Below are positions 1-8,724 of a DNA stretch of 64,000 bases, piece by piece. Each line of letters opens with the position of its first letter. Positions within the stretch are counted from its first letter, which is position 1. The notes beneath the pieces are model-generated. The model worked only from the letters and a program-made list of their open reading frames with translations. It made no database searches and was not told the origin of the DNA. Made by a program: the position numbers and the translations under genes. Where the stretch lies: NCBI RefSeq assembly GCF_005938625.1, contig NZ_VCNJ01000040.1, forward strand, positions 124,001 to 188,000, given 5' to 3'. The DNA comes from Pseudomonas fluorescens (lineage in GTDB: Bacteria > Pseudomonadota > Gammaproteobacteria > Pseudomonadales > Pseudomonadaceae).

Positions 1-470
1 AGCAAGGTCATCCGCGCCACGATCGGCGCCACGTCGAAATCCTCCGCCGCGCGCGCCAGGCCATCCTCCAGCAACGCGCCAATCAGCGGCTGACGCTCGA
101 TCAGACTCATCTCGCAACCGAGACTGGCCAGCACGAACGCATCCTTGCCCAACCCCGCCGTGGCATCCAGCACCCGCGGGCGCACGCCTTGGGCAATGCC
201 GACCGCCTTGGCGATCATCTGCCCGCTGCCGCCCCCGTATAAACGCCGATGCGCCGCACCGCCCTCAACGAAGTCGACGCGCACCGGACCCGGTGCATCC
301 GGGCCGAGCTGTTGCAGCTGCAAACCCTGCTCGCCGACCTGCAAGGCAAACTCGCCGTCCGTCACTTCACGCGGCAGACCGAGGCATTCGGCCCACTGCT
401 GCGCTTGCGCTTCAAACGTCGCGCCGAGTGCTTCGACGTGGATGCGGCAGGCCGCGGGTTGCTCAATCAT
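1..470 (-). CDS. rsmJ: 16S rRNA (guanine-1516 N2)-methyltransferase RsmJ, N-terminal part
   Basis: The gene runs off the left edge, so only about 156 N-terminal residues are present. The start ATG (468-470, minus strand) begins MIEQPAACRIHVEAL. Recognisable RsmJ features follow in order: a LQQLGPDAPGPVRVDFVEG segment, an RRLYGGGSGQMIAKA segment, and the SAM-binding motif VLDATAGLGKDAFVLASLG. RsmJ is a cytoplasmic enzyme that methylates G1516 of 16S rRNA with S-adenosylmethionine. The catalytic C-terminal half lies outside the window. It is divergent from the proline-rich gene that starts at 563. Identification rests on the distinctive conserved blocks and is fairly secure. Confidence 0.9.
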   Translation of the reverse strand, partial: MIEQPAACRIHVEALGATFEAQAQQWAECLGLPREVTDGEFALQVGEQGLQLQQLGPDAPGPVRVDFVEGGAAHRRLYGGGSGQMIAKAVGIAQGVRPRVLDATAGLGKDAFVLASLGCEMSLIERQPLIGALLEDGLARAAEDFDVAPIVARMTL

Positions 471-562
471 GGAAAACACGCTCAAAAATTCAAGGAGCGG
501 CAAAAACCGCCGATAACTCATTCAACGCGCATTTTGCCAGAGCTGAGCGTCAACCGAAAAAA

Positions 563-1183
563 ATGTCAGGCATTCTTCCCACATCGATTGGCTACATTTC
601 GCCCCATGGCGACTTTAGCCGTCACAACACTCAAGCACTGAGCGGCGTCAGTCACCTGTGGCAGGATTTCTTTGCCCAGGCGATGGCCGAACAGACGAGT
701 GAAGTGGTGCCTGCCTGCGGCACGTTTCCGCCGGTTGACCTGAGCAGCCCGGAAGAACCGACTATCGGCAGCGAGCTGCACGCGCACATCGTCAGCCAGC
801 GCGAGTGCGATGTGGTGGAAACCGAAGTGCGTCCGCCGGAGCCGCTGTTCCTGCCGATCGCCGAGTTCGAAATGGACTTGCTCGACAAGCCATTCCCACC
901 GTTCCCGCCGGAAGAACTGAAAGCTCAGCAAGAGCAACAGGATTTCGACAGCAGCTGGGTGCGCCCAGTGGTGATCAACAATGGTCAGCCCGTTCCAGAG
1001 CCTGGCCCGGCACCGCAGAAGAAACCGCTGTACCTGCCGATTGCCGAGTTCGATCTGGACCTGTTGCAAAAGCCTTATCCGCCGTTCCCGCCGGAAGAAA
1101 TCGTCGAGCAACAGAAGGCGCTGGACTTCGATAATGGCTGGGCCCGCCCGATCGTTCTGCAGAACCTGCGCCTCGCCGCTTAA
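563..1183 (+). CDS. proline-rich TonB-like protein with an internal tandem duplication
   Basis: A 206-residue protein starting MSGILPTSIGYISPHGDF. An upstream in-frame extension exists, but ATG 563 gives the natural N-terminus; no strong Shine-Dalgarno precedes it. There is no signal peptide or transmembrane segment, and no C-terminal TonB fold is obvious. Two 44-residue copies of the same module occur at residues 94-137 and 155-198 (842-973 and 1025-1156). Each reads PL(F/Y)LPIAEF(E/D)xDLLxKP(F/Y)PPFPPEE, then a Gln-rich stretch and a W(V/A)RP(V/I)V end. Relatives in Pseudomonas are, as I recall, labelled energy transducer TonB, probably only because of the proline content. Real function unknown. 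It converges on the extensin-like gene 3 bases away. Confidence 0.8.
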   Translation: MSGILPTSIGYISPHGDFSRHNTQALSGVSHLWQDFFAQAMAEQTSEVVPACGTFPPVDLSSPEEPTIGSELHAHIVSQRECDVVETEVRPPEPLFLPIAEFEMDLLDKPFPPFPPEELKAQQEQQDFDSSWVRPVVINNGQPVPEPGPAPQKKPLYLPIAEFDLDLLQKPYPPFPPEEIVEQQKALDFDNGWARPIVLQNLRLAA

Positions 1184-1186
1184 CCC

Positions 1187-1879
1187 TCAGCGACACACGC
1201 TCCAGCGCCCGACATCGACATGAAAATGGTTGCGGTGGGCGGCGTTGTAATCCGGACTCAACACCACACTGAATGCCTCGCAGGCGCCATCGCGCAGCTG
1301 ACGCAGAAACTGCGCGTCCTGATTTTTCTTGGGCCAGTCCTTGAGCACGCTGACCGTGCGGCCGTCGGCCAGCCGAAACCCGGCAATGTCCAGCGCATCA
1401 GCACTTGCATGACGGCTGAGCGCCCCGCTCTCGCGATTGTAGACATTGCGGCAGGCGAAGCTGCCGAGGTGATCAAGACGCGCCACTTTCTGACCGTAAA
1501 CCGACTGTGCGGCGGGTTGCAGCGAATGGTGTTCGAACATCGCGTAGGCCACCGCCAACGGACAACTGGCGAGGAAACTGCTGCTCAGCGCCACCTCGCC
1601 GCCCTGTACACGCAAGGCGCCGATTAGCGGACATTTGGCGTCAGGACTGTCGGATTGACGTGTGACGCGCAGATCGGAGCTGCTTAACGCTTGGGTGCAG
1701 AGTTCAGGATCGCTGCGCAAGCGCATCAGCTTGTAGCCGGTCAGCCAGTTGGGCGCGGCTTTCACGTCCAGCGGTGCCCACGGATTCCACTGCGCCGGCA
1801 CGTCCAGCCAACCGCGCCAGACACTGACCGCGGCGCCGCCGATCATCATCAGCACCAGCCAGAATATCCACCGCCCCAT
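1187..1879 (-). CDS. extensin-like C-terminal family protein (putative periplasmic zinc peptidase fold)
   Basis: A 230-residue protein with an N-terminal membrane anchor or uncleaved signal (about residues 3-20, IFWLVLMMIGGAAVSVW), so it probably faces the periplasm. The C-terminal half carries the extensin-like family signature: SRHASADALDIAGF, then HRNHFHVD near the end. His and Asp at these places resemble the zinc ligands of LAS-type D-Ala-D-Ala or lysostaphin-like peptidases, so a cell-wall role is possible but inferred. Several cysteines (CTQAL, DAKCPL, ASCPL, FACRN, the terminal CR) suggest disulfides. It starts 3 bases after the stop of the PEP-mutase-family gene, so the two are likely co-transcribed. 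Confidence 0.85.
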   Translation of the reverse strand: MGRWIFWLVLMMIGGAAVSVWRGWLDVPAQWNPWAPLDVKAAPNWLTGYKLMRLRSDPELCTQALSSSDLRVTRQSDSPDAKCPLIGALRVQGGEVALSSSFLASCPLAVAYAMFEHHSLQPAAQSVYGQKVARLDHLGSFACRNVYNRESGALSRHASADALDIAGFRLADGRTVSVLKDWPKKNQDAQFLRQLRDGACEAFSVVLSPDYNAAHRNHFHVDVGRWSVCR

Positions 1880-1881
1880 GT

Positions 1882-2703
1882 TCAGCCTTTGAAAAACTGA
1901 TTGGCCTTGGCGTACGGCATCGACTGCGAGGTAAAGCCGAACGTGCCCGATTGCTGGATCTCTTGCGCGGCGCGGAAGAACTCGCCGAACGCTGCCAACG
2001 CCAATGCCGAACCAGTGCTGATCCGCCGCACGCCCATTTCCTGCAGTTCCTGCACGGTCAGTTTCAAACCGCCGGACATCAACACATTGACCGGTTTCGG
2101 CGCCACCGCGCGCACCACCGCCAGCACGTCTTCGGCACTGCGCAAACCTGGCGCGTACAACACGTCAGCGCCGGCCTCGGCGAAGGCCTGCAAGCGGCGA
2201 ATGGTGTCGTTGATATCGGGATTGCCGTGAAGGTAGTTTTCCGCGCGGGCAGTCAGGATGAAGGGGAATGGCAACGTGCGCACGGCGGCGACGGCCGCTT
2301 CGATACGTGCCACGGCGTGTTCAAAGCAATAGATCGGCGCATCCGCGCGGCCCGTCGCGTCTTCGATCGAGCCCCCGACCGCACCCGCCTCGGCTGCGCG
2401 AAGCAGGCTTCTCGCAGCCTCGGCCGGGTCATCGGCGAAACCGTTTTCCAGATCCACCGCCACCGGCAAATCGGTGGCCGCGACAATCGCGCGGACATTG
2501 GCCAGGGTCTCGTCGAGACTCAACGCACCATCGGCCTTGCCTTGGGAAAACGCATAACCGGCGCTGGTGGTTGCCAAGGCCTGATAGCCGAGACTGGCGA
2601 GCATTTTCGCCGACCCCGCATCCCACGGATTGGGAATGACGAAAATCCCCGGTTGTTCATGCAGGGCTTTGAAGGTGTGAGCTTTACGGGTTTGAGCGTC
2701 CAT
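1882..2703 (-). CDS. isocitrate lyase/PEP mutase superfamily protein
   Basis: Start ATG 2703 is chosen because AGGAG lies about 7 bases upstream; six extra in-frame codons upstream are ignored. The 273-residue product shows the PEPM/ICL TIM-barrel signature: NPWDAGSAKMLASLGYQALATTSAG, the acidic metal-binding VDLENGFADDP segment, GGSIEDATG, and RAENYLHG. The KKCGH catalytic loop of true isocitrate lyases is not visible. It is therefore more likely a carboxyphosphonoenolpyruvate mutase-like or oxaloacetate-decarboxylase-like enzyme acting on a 2-oxo or hydroxy acid with Mg2+; the substrate cannot be read from sequence. First gene of a probable two-gene unit with the extensin-like gene. Confidence 0.88.
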   Translation of the reverse strand: MDAQTRKAHTFKALHEQPGIFVIPNPWDAGSAKMLASLGYQALATTSAGYAFSQGKADGALSLDETLANVRAIVAATDLPVAVDLENGFADDPAEAARSLLRAAEAGAVGGSIEDATGRADAPIYCFEHAVARIEAAVAAVRTLPFPFILTARAENYLHGNPDINDTIRRLQAFAEAGADVLYAPGLRSAEDVLAVVRAVAPKPVNVLMSGGLKLTVQELQEMGVRRISTGSALALAAFGEFFRAAQEIQQSGTFGFTSQSMPYAKANQFFKG

Positions 2704-2735
2704 CGGCAGGCTCCTGGGCAAGACAAAAATCCGTT

Positions 2736-3596
2736 TCAGAGCAGGCCAAGTTGCTCCGCGGCGGGCTCTCTGTATAGCTCAGGCAGCGATGGCAGGCCAG
2801 GCAAACGTTCCATCAGTTGTGCGTGAAAACGTTGCGCCAGTTTCGCCGCAAGGAGGTTGTCGGCGGTGTGCAGGAAGATATACGGCGTACGGCCCTCTTC
2901 GATCCACTCGGCGATTTTCGCCACCCACGGCACGAGGAACGTGTCGTTGGCCTCGAGCTCTGGATGACCAATGAAGCGCACTTGCGGAAATTGCGTAAAT
3001 GCCGCCGGGCGTGTCGGTACTCGCGGCTTTTTCGATTGCGCGTGGATCACCGAAGATTCGGTCGACAGGCAGCTGAACAGCGCACGCGGGTCGAGGCAGA
3101 TGCGTTCAACGCCACGATCCAGCAGCAGCCGATTGAGCAAGCGTTCGCTCTCGCCCTTGGCGAAGAACTGTTCATGGCGCACTTCCACTGCCAACGGGCA
3201 ATCCAGCGCATCGATAAATGCCGCCAGTTCCGGCAGTCGGTGTGGCGTGAAGCTCTTCGACAATTGCAGCCACAGCGGCGAAACGCGCTCACCGAGCGGC
3301 TTGAGTAACTGCAAGAAGGTTGCGGCGGCGGTCAGTTGATCGCGCAGATCACCGCTGTGGCTGATGTCGCCGGGAAATTTAGCGGTGAAGCGAAAGTGTT
3401 CGGGCATAACTTCGGCCCAACGCTGAACCGTGGCAGGCGAAGGACTTGCGTAGAAGGTCGTGTTGCCTTCAACGGCGTTGAACACTTGCGAATAGAGACT
3501 GAGGAAGTCAGAAGTTTTTGCATCTACCGGGTACAGATACTCGCGCCAGGCGTTTTCGCTCCAGGACGGGCAGCCGAGGTAGTAAGGCAGATCCAT
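2736..3596 (-). CDS. DUF72 domain-containing protein
   Basis: A 286-residue protein beginning MDLPYYLGCPSWSENAW, which is where DUF72 proteins usually start. The ATG overlaps the TGA of the preceding gene (TGATG at 3594-3598), implying translational coupling; a 13-codon upstream extension is rejected for this reason. Conserved DUF72 blocks are visible: YYLGCPSW, FNAVEGNTTFYASPS, FRFTAKFPGDISH, and VRFIGHPELEAND. The fold is a TIM barrel; no enzymatic activity is firmly established for the family, so none is assigned. Cytoplasmic, with no signal peptide. Confidence 0.9.
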   Translation of the reverse strand: MDLPYYLGCPSWSENAWREYLYPVDAKTSDFLSLYSQVFNAVEGNTTFYASPSPATVQRWAEVMPEHFRFTAKFPGDISHSGDLRDQLTAAATFLQLLKPLGERVSPLWLQLSKSFTPHRLPELAAFIDALDCPLAVEVRHEQFFAKGESERLLNRLLLDRGVERICLDPRALFSCLSTESSVIHAQSKKPRVPTRPAAFTQFPQVRFIGHPELEANDTFLVPWVAKIAEWIEEGRTPYIFLHTADNLLAAKLAQRFHAQLMERLPGLPSLPELYREPAAEQLGLL

Positions 3597-3907
3597 CAGA
3601 TGTACAGATCGAGGCCCAGCACGTCTGCATCCCAATCGACAAAACCGGCGGTGCTCAGGTAGCTGGCCAGGGCCATCGCTACGCTTTTTTTCATCGCACG
3701 GTGGTAGATCATGTCTTGTTGGCGGGCGGGCAGATTGCTCAGGCGTTGCGCGGCAGCTTTGGCGGCAGCACGGGCAGCCAGTTGCTCTTCAGTCGGAAAT
3801 TCGATCTCGCCGTCGATATCGTCGACGGACTCATCCACAGTCACATGGCCTTTGCGAGGCTTGCGCTTGATGGGGTAGGACTGAGAGGAAAGGCCGTCTA
3901 TACGCAT
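3596..3907 (-). CDS. conserved hypothetical protein, 103 aa
   Basis: A small soluble protein, MRIDGLSSQSYPIKRK..., with a basic N-terminus, an acidic middle (VDESVDDIDGEIEFP), an Ala-rich helix (EEQLAARAAAKAAAQRL) and a hydrophobic C-terminus ending DADVLGLDLYI. It has no recognisable domain or signal peptide. It is translationally coupled to the DUF72 gene by a TGATG overlap, which supports it being real and functionally linked. I recall similar short proteins upstream of DUF72 genes in other Pseudomonas but cannot give a function. Confidence 0.75.
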   Translation of the reverse strand: MRIDGLSSQSYPIKRKPRKGHVTVDESVDDIDGEIEFPTEEQLAARAAAKAAAQRLSNLPARQQDMIYHRAMKKSVAMALASYLSTAGFVDWDADVLGLDLYI

Positions 3908-4057
3908 AAATTCATGCTCGGTATCGATGATGGCAATTTAGCGGCACTTGACCGACTTAGCAAACCGCCGAGTGATAACTAGAACACATAAAGCGCAAAA
4001 GGTTTAAAGCGAGGGGTTAGAAACTGACGATTGGCCAATTAGGAGGAAACACAATTC

Positions 4058-4150
4058 CCTGTGGGAGTGAGCTTGCTCACGAAGGCGGTGTGTCAGAAAA
4101 GCAGATCGAGACTGAGACACAGCCTTCGCGAGCAAGCTCGCTCCCACAGG
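4058..4150. repeat. REP inverted pair (BIME-like)
   Basis: Two oppositely oriented copies of the Pseudomonas REP unit (CCTGTGGGAGTGAGCTTGCT and its complement) face each other around about 40 bases. The pair lies between the 103-aa gene's upstream region and the end of tsaB, and could form a long hairpin in tsaB readthrough RNA. Confidence 0.9.
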
Positions 4151-4162
4151 TTTTGTGGTGAA

Positions 4163-4837
4163 TCAGCGGGCTTTCGGGGTGGCGACTTTATCGCGCAGGT
4201 AAACCGGTTGCGCGTCATCCGCCGGGATCGACTCGCCGCGTTCCCAGGCAAAACGCGCCAAGGTCAACAGGTCTTCGGCGTGGGGCAGCATGCCCGCATC
4301 CGAGCCGGTCAGATTGACCGCAATGCGCTCGCCATAACTCCAACCGGTGCCTGCACCGAACCAGTCGCCACTGGCATTGGCCGGCAGCGCCGCGACTTCC
4401 GGTGGCAACACCGCTTCGGCACCGACCAGACGCATCTCCCCCGCCGTCTCGCGGTAGCAGCCCCAATACACTTCATCCATCCGTGCATCGATGGCCGCCG
4501 CGACCTGACTCACGCCATGTTCACGCAACGCGCGCTGGGCCAGCACCGCCAAGTTGGACACCGGCAGCACCGGACGATCCAGCGCGAACGCCAGACCCTG
4601 CACCACACCAATGGCAATCCGCACCCCGGTAAATGCACCCGGCCCGCGACCGAAAGCAATCGCATCGACCGCTTGCAACGTGGTGCCGGCGTCGGCCAGC
4701 AGTTGCTGGATCATCGGCAACAGCTTCTGCGCGTGCAGGCGCGGGATCACCTCGTAATGGCTCGTGACCTTGCCGTCATGCAGCAAGGCAACGGAGCAAG
4801 CTTCAGTCGCAGTGTCCAGGGCCAGCAAGGTGCTCAT
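4163..4837 (-). CDS. tsaB: tRNA N6-threonylcarbamoyladenosine synthesis protein TsaB
   Basis: A 224-residue ASKHA-fold protein starting MSTLLALDTATEACSVAL. A TTG-initiated four-codon extension is possible, but the ATG has GGA in a suitable position. Key family features: DTATEACSVAL at the N-terminus, then FGRGPGAFTGVRIAIGVVQGLAFALDRPVLPVSNL. TsaB is the non-catalytic partner that binds TsaD and TsaE in the complex forming t6A37 in ANN-decoding tRNAs. The length is typical. It lies immediately downstream of adk on the same strand but beyond a hairpin at 4886-4905. Confidence 0.95.
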   Translation of the reverse strand: MSTLLALDTATEACSVALLHDGKVTSHYEVIPRLHAQKLLPMIQQLLADAGTTLQAVDAIAFGRGPGAFTGVRIAIGVVQGLAFALDRPVLPVSNLAVLAQRALREHGVSQVAAAIDARMDEVYWGCYRETAGEMRLVGAEAVLPPEVAALPANASGDWFGAGTGWSYGERIAVNLTGSDAGMLPHAEDLLTLARFAWERGESIPADDAQPVYLRDKVATPKAR

Positions 4838-4885
4838 CGATGTTTCCAAAACAGGGGTGGGAAAAGTGCGTCAGTATAAACAACT

Positions 4886-4905
4886 ACGGCCCGCAAGCGG
4901 GCCGT
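4886..4905 (-). terminator. probable adk terminator
   Basis: A perfect 9-bp stem (ACGGCCCGC / GCGGGCCGT) with a 2-base loop lies 25 bases past the adk stop. In the minus-strand reading it is followed by the T-rich stretch AGTTGTTTATA. It separates adk from tsaB. Confidence 0.7.
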
Positions 4906-4929
4906 GGATGATGCTGCAGTTCAGACTTT

Positions 4930-5580
4930 TCAGCTCAGCGCGGCCAGCACCTTGGCGGTGATCGCATCGACCGAACCAACGCCCGGGATGTGGCTGTACT
5001 TCGGTTTGCCGGCGTTTTTCGCGGACAGGCTCTGATAGAACTCCACCAGCGGCTTGGTCTGCGAGTGGTAGACCGACAGGCGATGACGCACGGTTTCTTC
5101 AGTGTCGTCCTTGCGCTGTACCAGCTCTTCGCCGGTGATGTCATCTTTGCCAGCGATTTTCGGCGGGTTGTAGACGATGTGGTAAACGCGGCCGCTGGCT
5201 TCGTGAACACGACGGCCGGCGATGCGTTGAACGATTTCTTCGTCTTCAACAGCGATTTCAACCACAGCATCCAGCTCAACGCCGGCAGTCACCAGGGCTT
5301 CAGCCTGCGGAATGGTGCGCGGGAAGCCGTCGAACAGGAAACCGTTGGCGCAGTCTGGCTGAGCGATACGGTCCTGAACCAGTGCGATGATCAGGTCATC
5401 CGACACCAGGCCACCGGCATCCATGATGCTCTTGGCTTGCACGCCCAGCGGAGTACCGGCCTTGACCGCTGCACGCAGCATGTCGCCAGTGGAAATTTGT
5501 GGAATGCCGAATTTTTCGGTGATGAACTTAGCCTGAGTACCTTTACCGGCCCCGGGAGCTCCCAGCAGAATGACGCGCAT
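4930..5580 (-). CDS. adk: adenylate kinase
   Basis: A 216-residue long-form adenylate kinase (ATP + AMP = 2 ADP), essential for nucleotide balance in the cytoplasm. It begins MRVILLGAPGAGKGTQAKFI with the P-loop GAPGAGKGT. The AMP-binding region (QISTGDMLRAAV), the GFPRT motif and a full LID domain (GRRVHEASGRVYHIVYNPP) follow. The LID lacks the four zinc cysteines, as in other gamma-proteobacterial enzymes. GAGGAG stands 8-13 bases before the ATG. Upstream is ppc on the same strand. Confidence 0.97.
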   Translation of the reverse strand: MRVILLGAPGAGKGTQAKFITEKFGIPQISTGDMLRAAVKAGTPLGVQAKSIMDAGGLVSDDLIIALVQDRIAQPDCANGFLFDGFPRTIPQAEALVTAGVELDAVVEIAVEDEEIVQRIAGRRVHEASGRVYHIVYNPPKIAGKDDITGEELVQRKDDTEETVRHRLSVYHSQTKPLVEFYQSLSAKNAGKPKYSHIPGVGSVDAITAKVLAALS

Positions 5581-5880
5581 TAGATGTGCTCCTCAATTTT
5601 TTTATAAAAAGCTTTTACAAAACAAAGGATTCGCCTCTTGGGACGAATCCTGAAAATACGGGTCGTGGCCGCACAAACGGCCAAAGGCTGATCAAGATAC
5701 ACAGCAGGCTGCGCCCACACAAGACGCCAAAAGTCGGAGAAACCGACGCCCCCTGCGACCTTGCGACGCGGTAACCCAAGTCGCAACCCCATCATTAACT
5801 GTCGCCTGGCGGCACTTCCCCTCGTCAGGCAAAGCGGCATCCGGCGTTTGTGTCCGGTGCCGCGTGCCACGACAAAAACG
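5581..5880 (-). promoter_or_regulatory. ppc-adk intergenic region with a hairpin near the adk start
   Basis: This 300-base gap must hold the ppc 3' end and any adk promoter. A 7-bp stem GGATTCG/CGAATCC (5627-5650) is followed on the minus strand by TTTGTTTTGT, which looks like an intrinsic terminator. It sits only about 47 bases before the adk ATG, so it could be a ppc terminator just upstream of a short-leader adk promoter, or an attenuator in the adk leader. A short ORF over this stretch looks like a shadow. Confidence 0.45.
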
Positions 5881-8511
5881 TTAGCCGGTATTTCGCAAAC
5901 CGGCGGCAATCCCCGCCACAGACACCAGCAACGCCTGTTCTACCGGGCTGCCCTGCTCGACATCCTGCTGTCGCGAACGGGCCAGCAACTCGGCCTGCAA
6001 TAGATGCAGCGGGTCGAGGTAGGTATTGCGCAGACGGATGAATTCAAGGGTATCTGGGCTATGTGCCAGCAACTGCGACTGCCCGGTCAGGCCGAGCACC
6101 ACGGTGCACGCCTGCGACAATAGGTCGCGTAACTGCGCGCCCAACGGCAGCAGGTCCGGCTCGACCAGACGCTGATCGTAGGACAACGCGATATCCGCGT
6201 CAGCCTTGGCCAGGACCATTTCCAGCATATCGATGCGGGTGCGGAAGAACGGCCACTGCTCGCGCATCTGCCCGAGCAACTCGCCTTCACCGCGCTCCAG
6301 CGCTTTGCTCAGCGCCGATTCCCAGCCGAGCCACGCTGGCAGCATCAGCCGCGTTTGCGTCCAGCCGAAGATCCACGGAATCGCTCGCAGACTTTCTATG
6401 CCGCCGGCGCGACGCTTGGCCGGGCGACTACCGAGCGGTAAACGCCCCAGTTCCTGCTCTGGCGTGGACTGGCGGAAGTACTCGACGAATTGCGGATTTT
6501 CTCGCACGACCTGGCGATAAGCACTGACACCGTCAGCCGCCAATTCATCCATCAGATGGCGCCACTCAGGCGTTGGCGGCGGTGGCGGCAGCAAAGTCGC
6601 TTCAAGCACCGCCGCCAGATACAGATTGAGGTTTTGTTCGGCGATGTCCGGCAGGCCAAATTTGAATCGAATCATTTCCCCCTGCTCGGTGGTGCGGAAC
6701 CGCCCGGCGACCGACCCCGGTGGCTGCGACAAAATCGCCGCGTGCGCCGGGCCACCGCCACGCCCTACGGTGCCGCCGCGACCATGAAACAACAGCAGTT
6801 CAACTTGTTGCTCGCGGCAGATTTCCACCAAGCGTTCCTGCGCGCGATATTGCGCCCACGCTGCCGCCGTGGTGCCGGCGTCCTTGGCCGAGTCGGAGTA
6901 GCCAATCATGACTTCCTGCGGGCCTTGCAGCCGTGCGCGATAACCCGGCAGCAGCAACAGCCGCTCCATCACCGGCCCGGCGTTGTCGAGGTCAGCGAGG
7001 GTTTCGAACAGCGGCACCACACGCATCGGCCGCAACACGCCGGACTCTTTGAGCAGCAGTTGCACGGCGAGCACATCGGAAGCGGCGCCAGCCATGGAGA
7101 TCACGTAGGAACCGAGCGACGCACCCGGTGCGGCGGCGATTTCCTTGCAGGTGTTGAGCACTTCGGCGGTGTCGGCAGACGGTTTGAAGTGTGCTGGCAG
7201 TAATGGCCGGCGATTGCTCAGTTCCCGCGTAAGAAAACTGATGCGCTGCTCTTCGTCCCAGTCTTCATAGCGACCGAGACCGAGGTAATCGGTGATTTCG
7301 GTCATCGCCGAGCTGTGCCGCGAGGAGTCCTGACGCACATCCAGACGTACAAGGAACAGGCCGAAGGTCACCGCACGACGCAAGCAATCAAGCAACGGGC
7401 CGTCAGCAATCACGCCCATGCCGCATTCGTGCAGCGAGTTGAAACACAGCTCCAGCGGATCGAGCAGATCACGGTTGTTGCTCAGCACATCAGACGGCGC
7501 TGGCGTCGGTGCGGTCAGTGCGGCATGCGCCCAGTTGCGCGTGGCACGCAGGCGTTCGCGCAGTTGTTTGAGCACCGCACGGTACGGTTCGGCGCTGTCG
7601 CCGGCCTTGGCTTTGAGAGCGTCGCTGGCCTGCTGCATCGACAGTTCGGCCGCCAGATGATCGACATCGCGCAGGTACAAATCGGCGGCCATCCAGCGCG
7701 CCAGCAGCAACACTTCACGGGTTACTGCGGCGGTGACGTTGGGGTTGCCGTCACGGTCGCCGCCCATCCACGACGCGAAGCGAATCGGCGCTGCTTCCAG
7801 TGGCAGACGCAGGCCCGTCGCTTCATGCAAAGCCTTGTCGGCCTTGCGCATATGGTTGGGAATCGCCTGCCACAGCGAATGCTCGATCACCGCGAAACCC
7901 CATTTGGCTTCATCGACCGGCGTCGGTCGTGTGCGGCGGATTTCTTCGGTGTGCCAGGCTTCAGCGATCAGCCGTTGCAGGGTGTTTTGAATCTGTTCGC
8001 GTTCGGCGCTGGTCAGGTCGCGATGATCCTGCGCGGCGAGTTGCGCGGCGATCGCGTCGTACTTCTGGATCAGCGTGCGTCGCGCGACTTCGGTAGGGTG
8101 CGCGGTCAACACCAGTTCGATTTCCAGGCGCGCCAGTTGCCGGGCCAGCGACTCGGCGCTGTGGCCTTCGCTGCGCAAACGGGCGAGCAATTCCGGCAGT
8201 ACACGGGACTCGAACGGCGCCGGCTGCGACTCTTCGCGCCGATGGATCAATTGATACTGCTCGGCGATGTTCGCCAGATTGAGAAACTGGTTGAACGCCC
8301 GCGCCACAGGGAGCAATTCGTCCTCGCTCAATTGATTGAGGCTGGCGCTCAGTTCGGCGTCCATCGAGCCTCGCCGGTCGGCCTTGGCGCCTTTGCGAAT
8401 CTGCTCGATCTTGTCGAGGAAGGCCTCGCCGTACTGGTCTCGAATGGTGTTGCCCAGCAGCTCTCCGAGCAGGTGAACGTCTTCGCGCAAGCGTGCATCA
8501 ATATCGGTCAT
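5881..8511 (-). CDS. ppc: phosphoenolpyruvate carboxylase
   Basis: An 876-residue enzyme starting at ATG 8511 (MTDIDARLREDVHLLGELLG), with GGGGA upstream; a TTG two codons earlier is unlikely. It converts phosphoenolpyruvate and bicarbonate to oxaloacetate, refilling the TCA cycle. Family motifs are intact: VLTAHPTEVARRTLIQKY with the catalytic His, GSYVISMAGAASDVL, GYSDSAKDAGTTAAAWAQY, the glycine-rich FHGRGGTVGRGGGPAHAAIL, and RAIPWIFGWTQTRLMLPAWLG. The C-terminus ends LRNTG as in other bacterial PEPCs. Monocistronic, or weakly linked to adk downstream. Confidence 0.97.
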   Translation of the reverse strand: MTDIDARLREDVHLLGELLGNTIRDQYGEAFLDKIEQIRKGAKADRRGSMDAELSASLNQLSEDELLPVARAFNQFLNLANIAEQYQLIHRREESQPAPFESRVLPELLARLRSEGHSAESLARQLARLEIELVLTAHPTEVARRTLIQKYDAIAAQLAAQDHRDLTSAEREQIQNTLQRLIAEAWHTEEIRRTRPTPVDEAKWGFAVIEHSLWQAIPNHMRKADKALHEATGLRLPLEAAPIRFASWMGGDRDGNPNVTAAVTREVLLLARWMAADLYLRDVDHLAAELSMQQASDALKAKAGDSAEPYRAVLKQLRERLRATRNWAHAALTAPTPAPSDVLSNNRDLLDPLELCFNSLHECGMGVIADGPLLDCLRRAVTFGLFLVRLDVRQDSSRHSSAMTEITDYLGLGRYEDWDEEQRISFLTRELSNRRPLLPAHFKPSADTAEVLNTCKEIAAAPGASLGSYVISMAGAASDVLAVQLLLKESGVLRPMRVVPLFETLADLDNAGPVMERLLLLPGYRARLQGPQEVMIGYSDSAKDAGTTAAAWAQYRAQERLVEICREQQVELLLFHGRGGTVGRGGGPAHAAILSQPPGSVAGRFRTTEQGEMIRFKFGLPDIAEQNLNLYLAAVLEATLLPPPPPTPEWRHLMDELAADGVSAYRQVVRENPQFVEYFRQSTPEQELGRLPLGSRPAKRRAGGIESLRAIPWIFGWTQTRLMLPAWLGWESALSKALERGEGELLGQMREQWPFFRTRIDMLEMVLAKADADIALSYDQRLVEPDLLPLGAQLRDLLSQACTVVLGLTGQSQLLAHSPDTLEFIRLRNTYLDPLHLLQAELLARSRQQDVEQGSPVEQALLVSVAGIAAGLRNTG

Positions 8512-8724
8512 CAGCAATTCCCCAGCAGTAATCCGGACGGCTTAGAAACGAGTGCATGACCTAGAGAGTGCCGCTCTACGACGCTTCTTACAAGCAGCCG
8601 ACCAAGGGACGTTAAACCTTGCGGACAAAAGCTAGTCTCAACAGTAAGCCGTACAACGGCTTGCCGCCGGCGCTGCCGGAAACTCACCCAGGCCTGCCAT
8701 GAGCAGGCGCGAAATGAGGTCATC

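Noticed and set aside
5580..5909. Minus-strand 109-codon frame in the ppc-adk gap
   Set aside because: It overlaps the ppc end and the adk start codon, has no ribosome-binding site and no recognisable features.
7315..8559. 414-codon open frame on the plus strand over ppc
   Set aside because: It is the antisense shadow of the strongly conserved ppc gene; its protein is rich in Gln, Arg and His as expected from reverse high-GC codons and has no domain.
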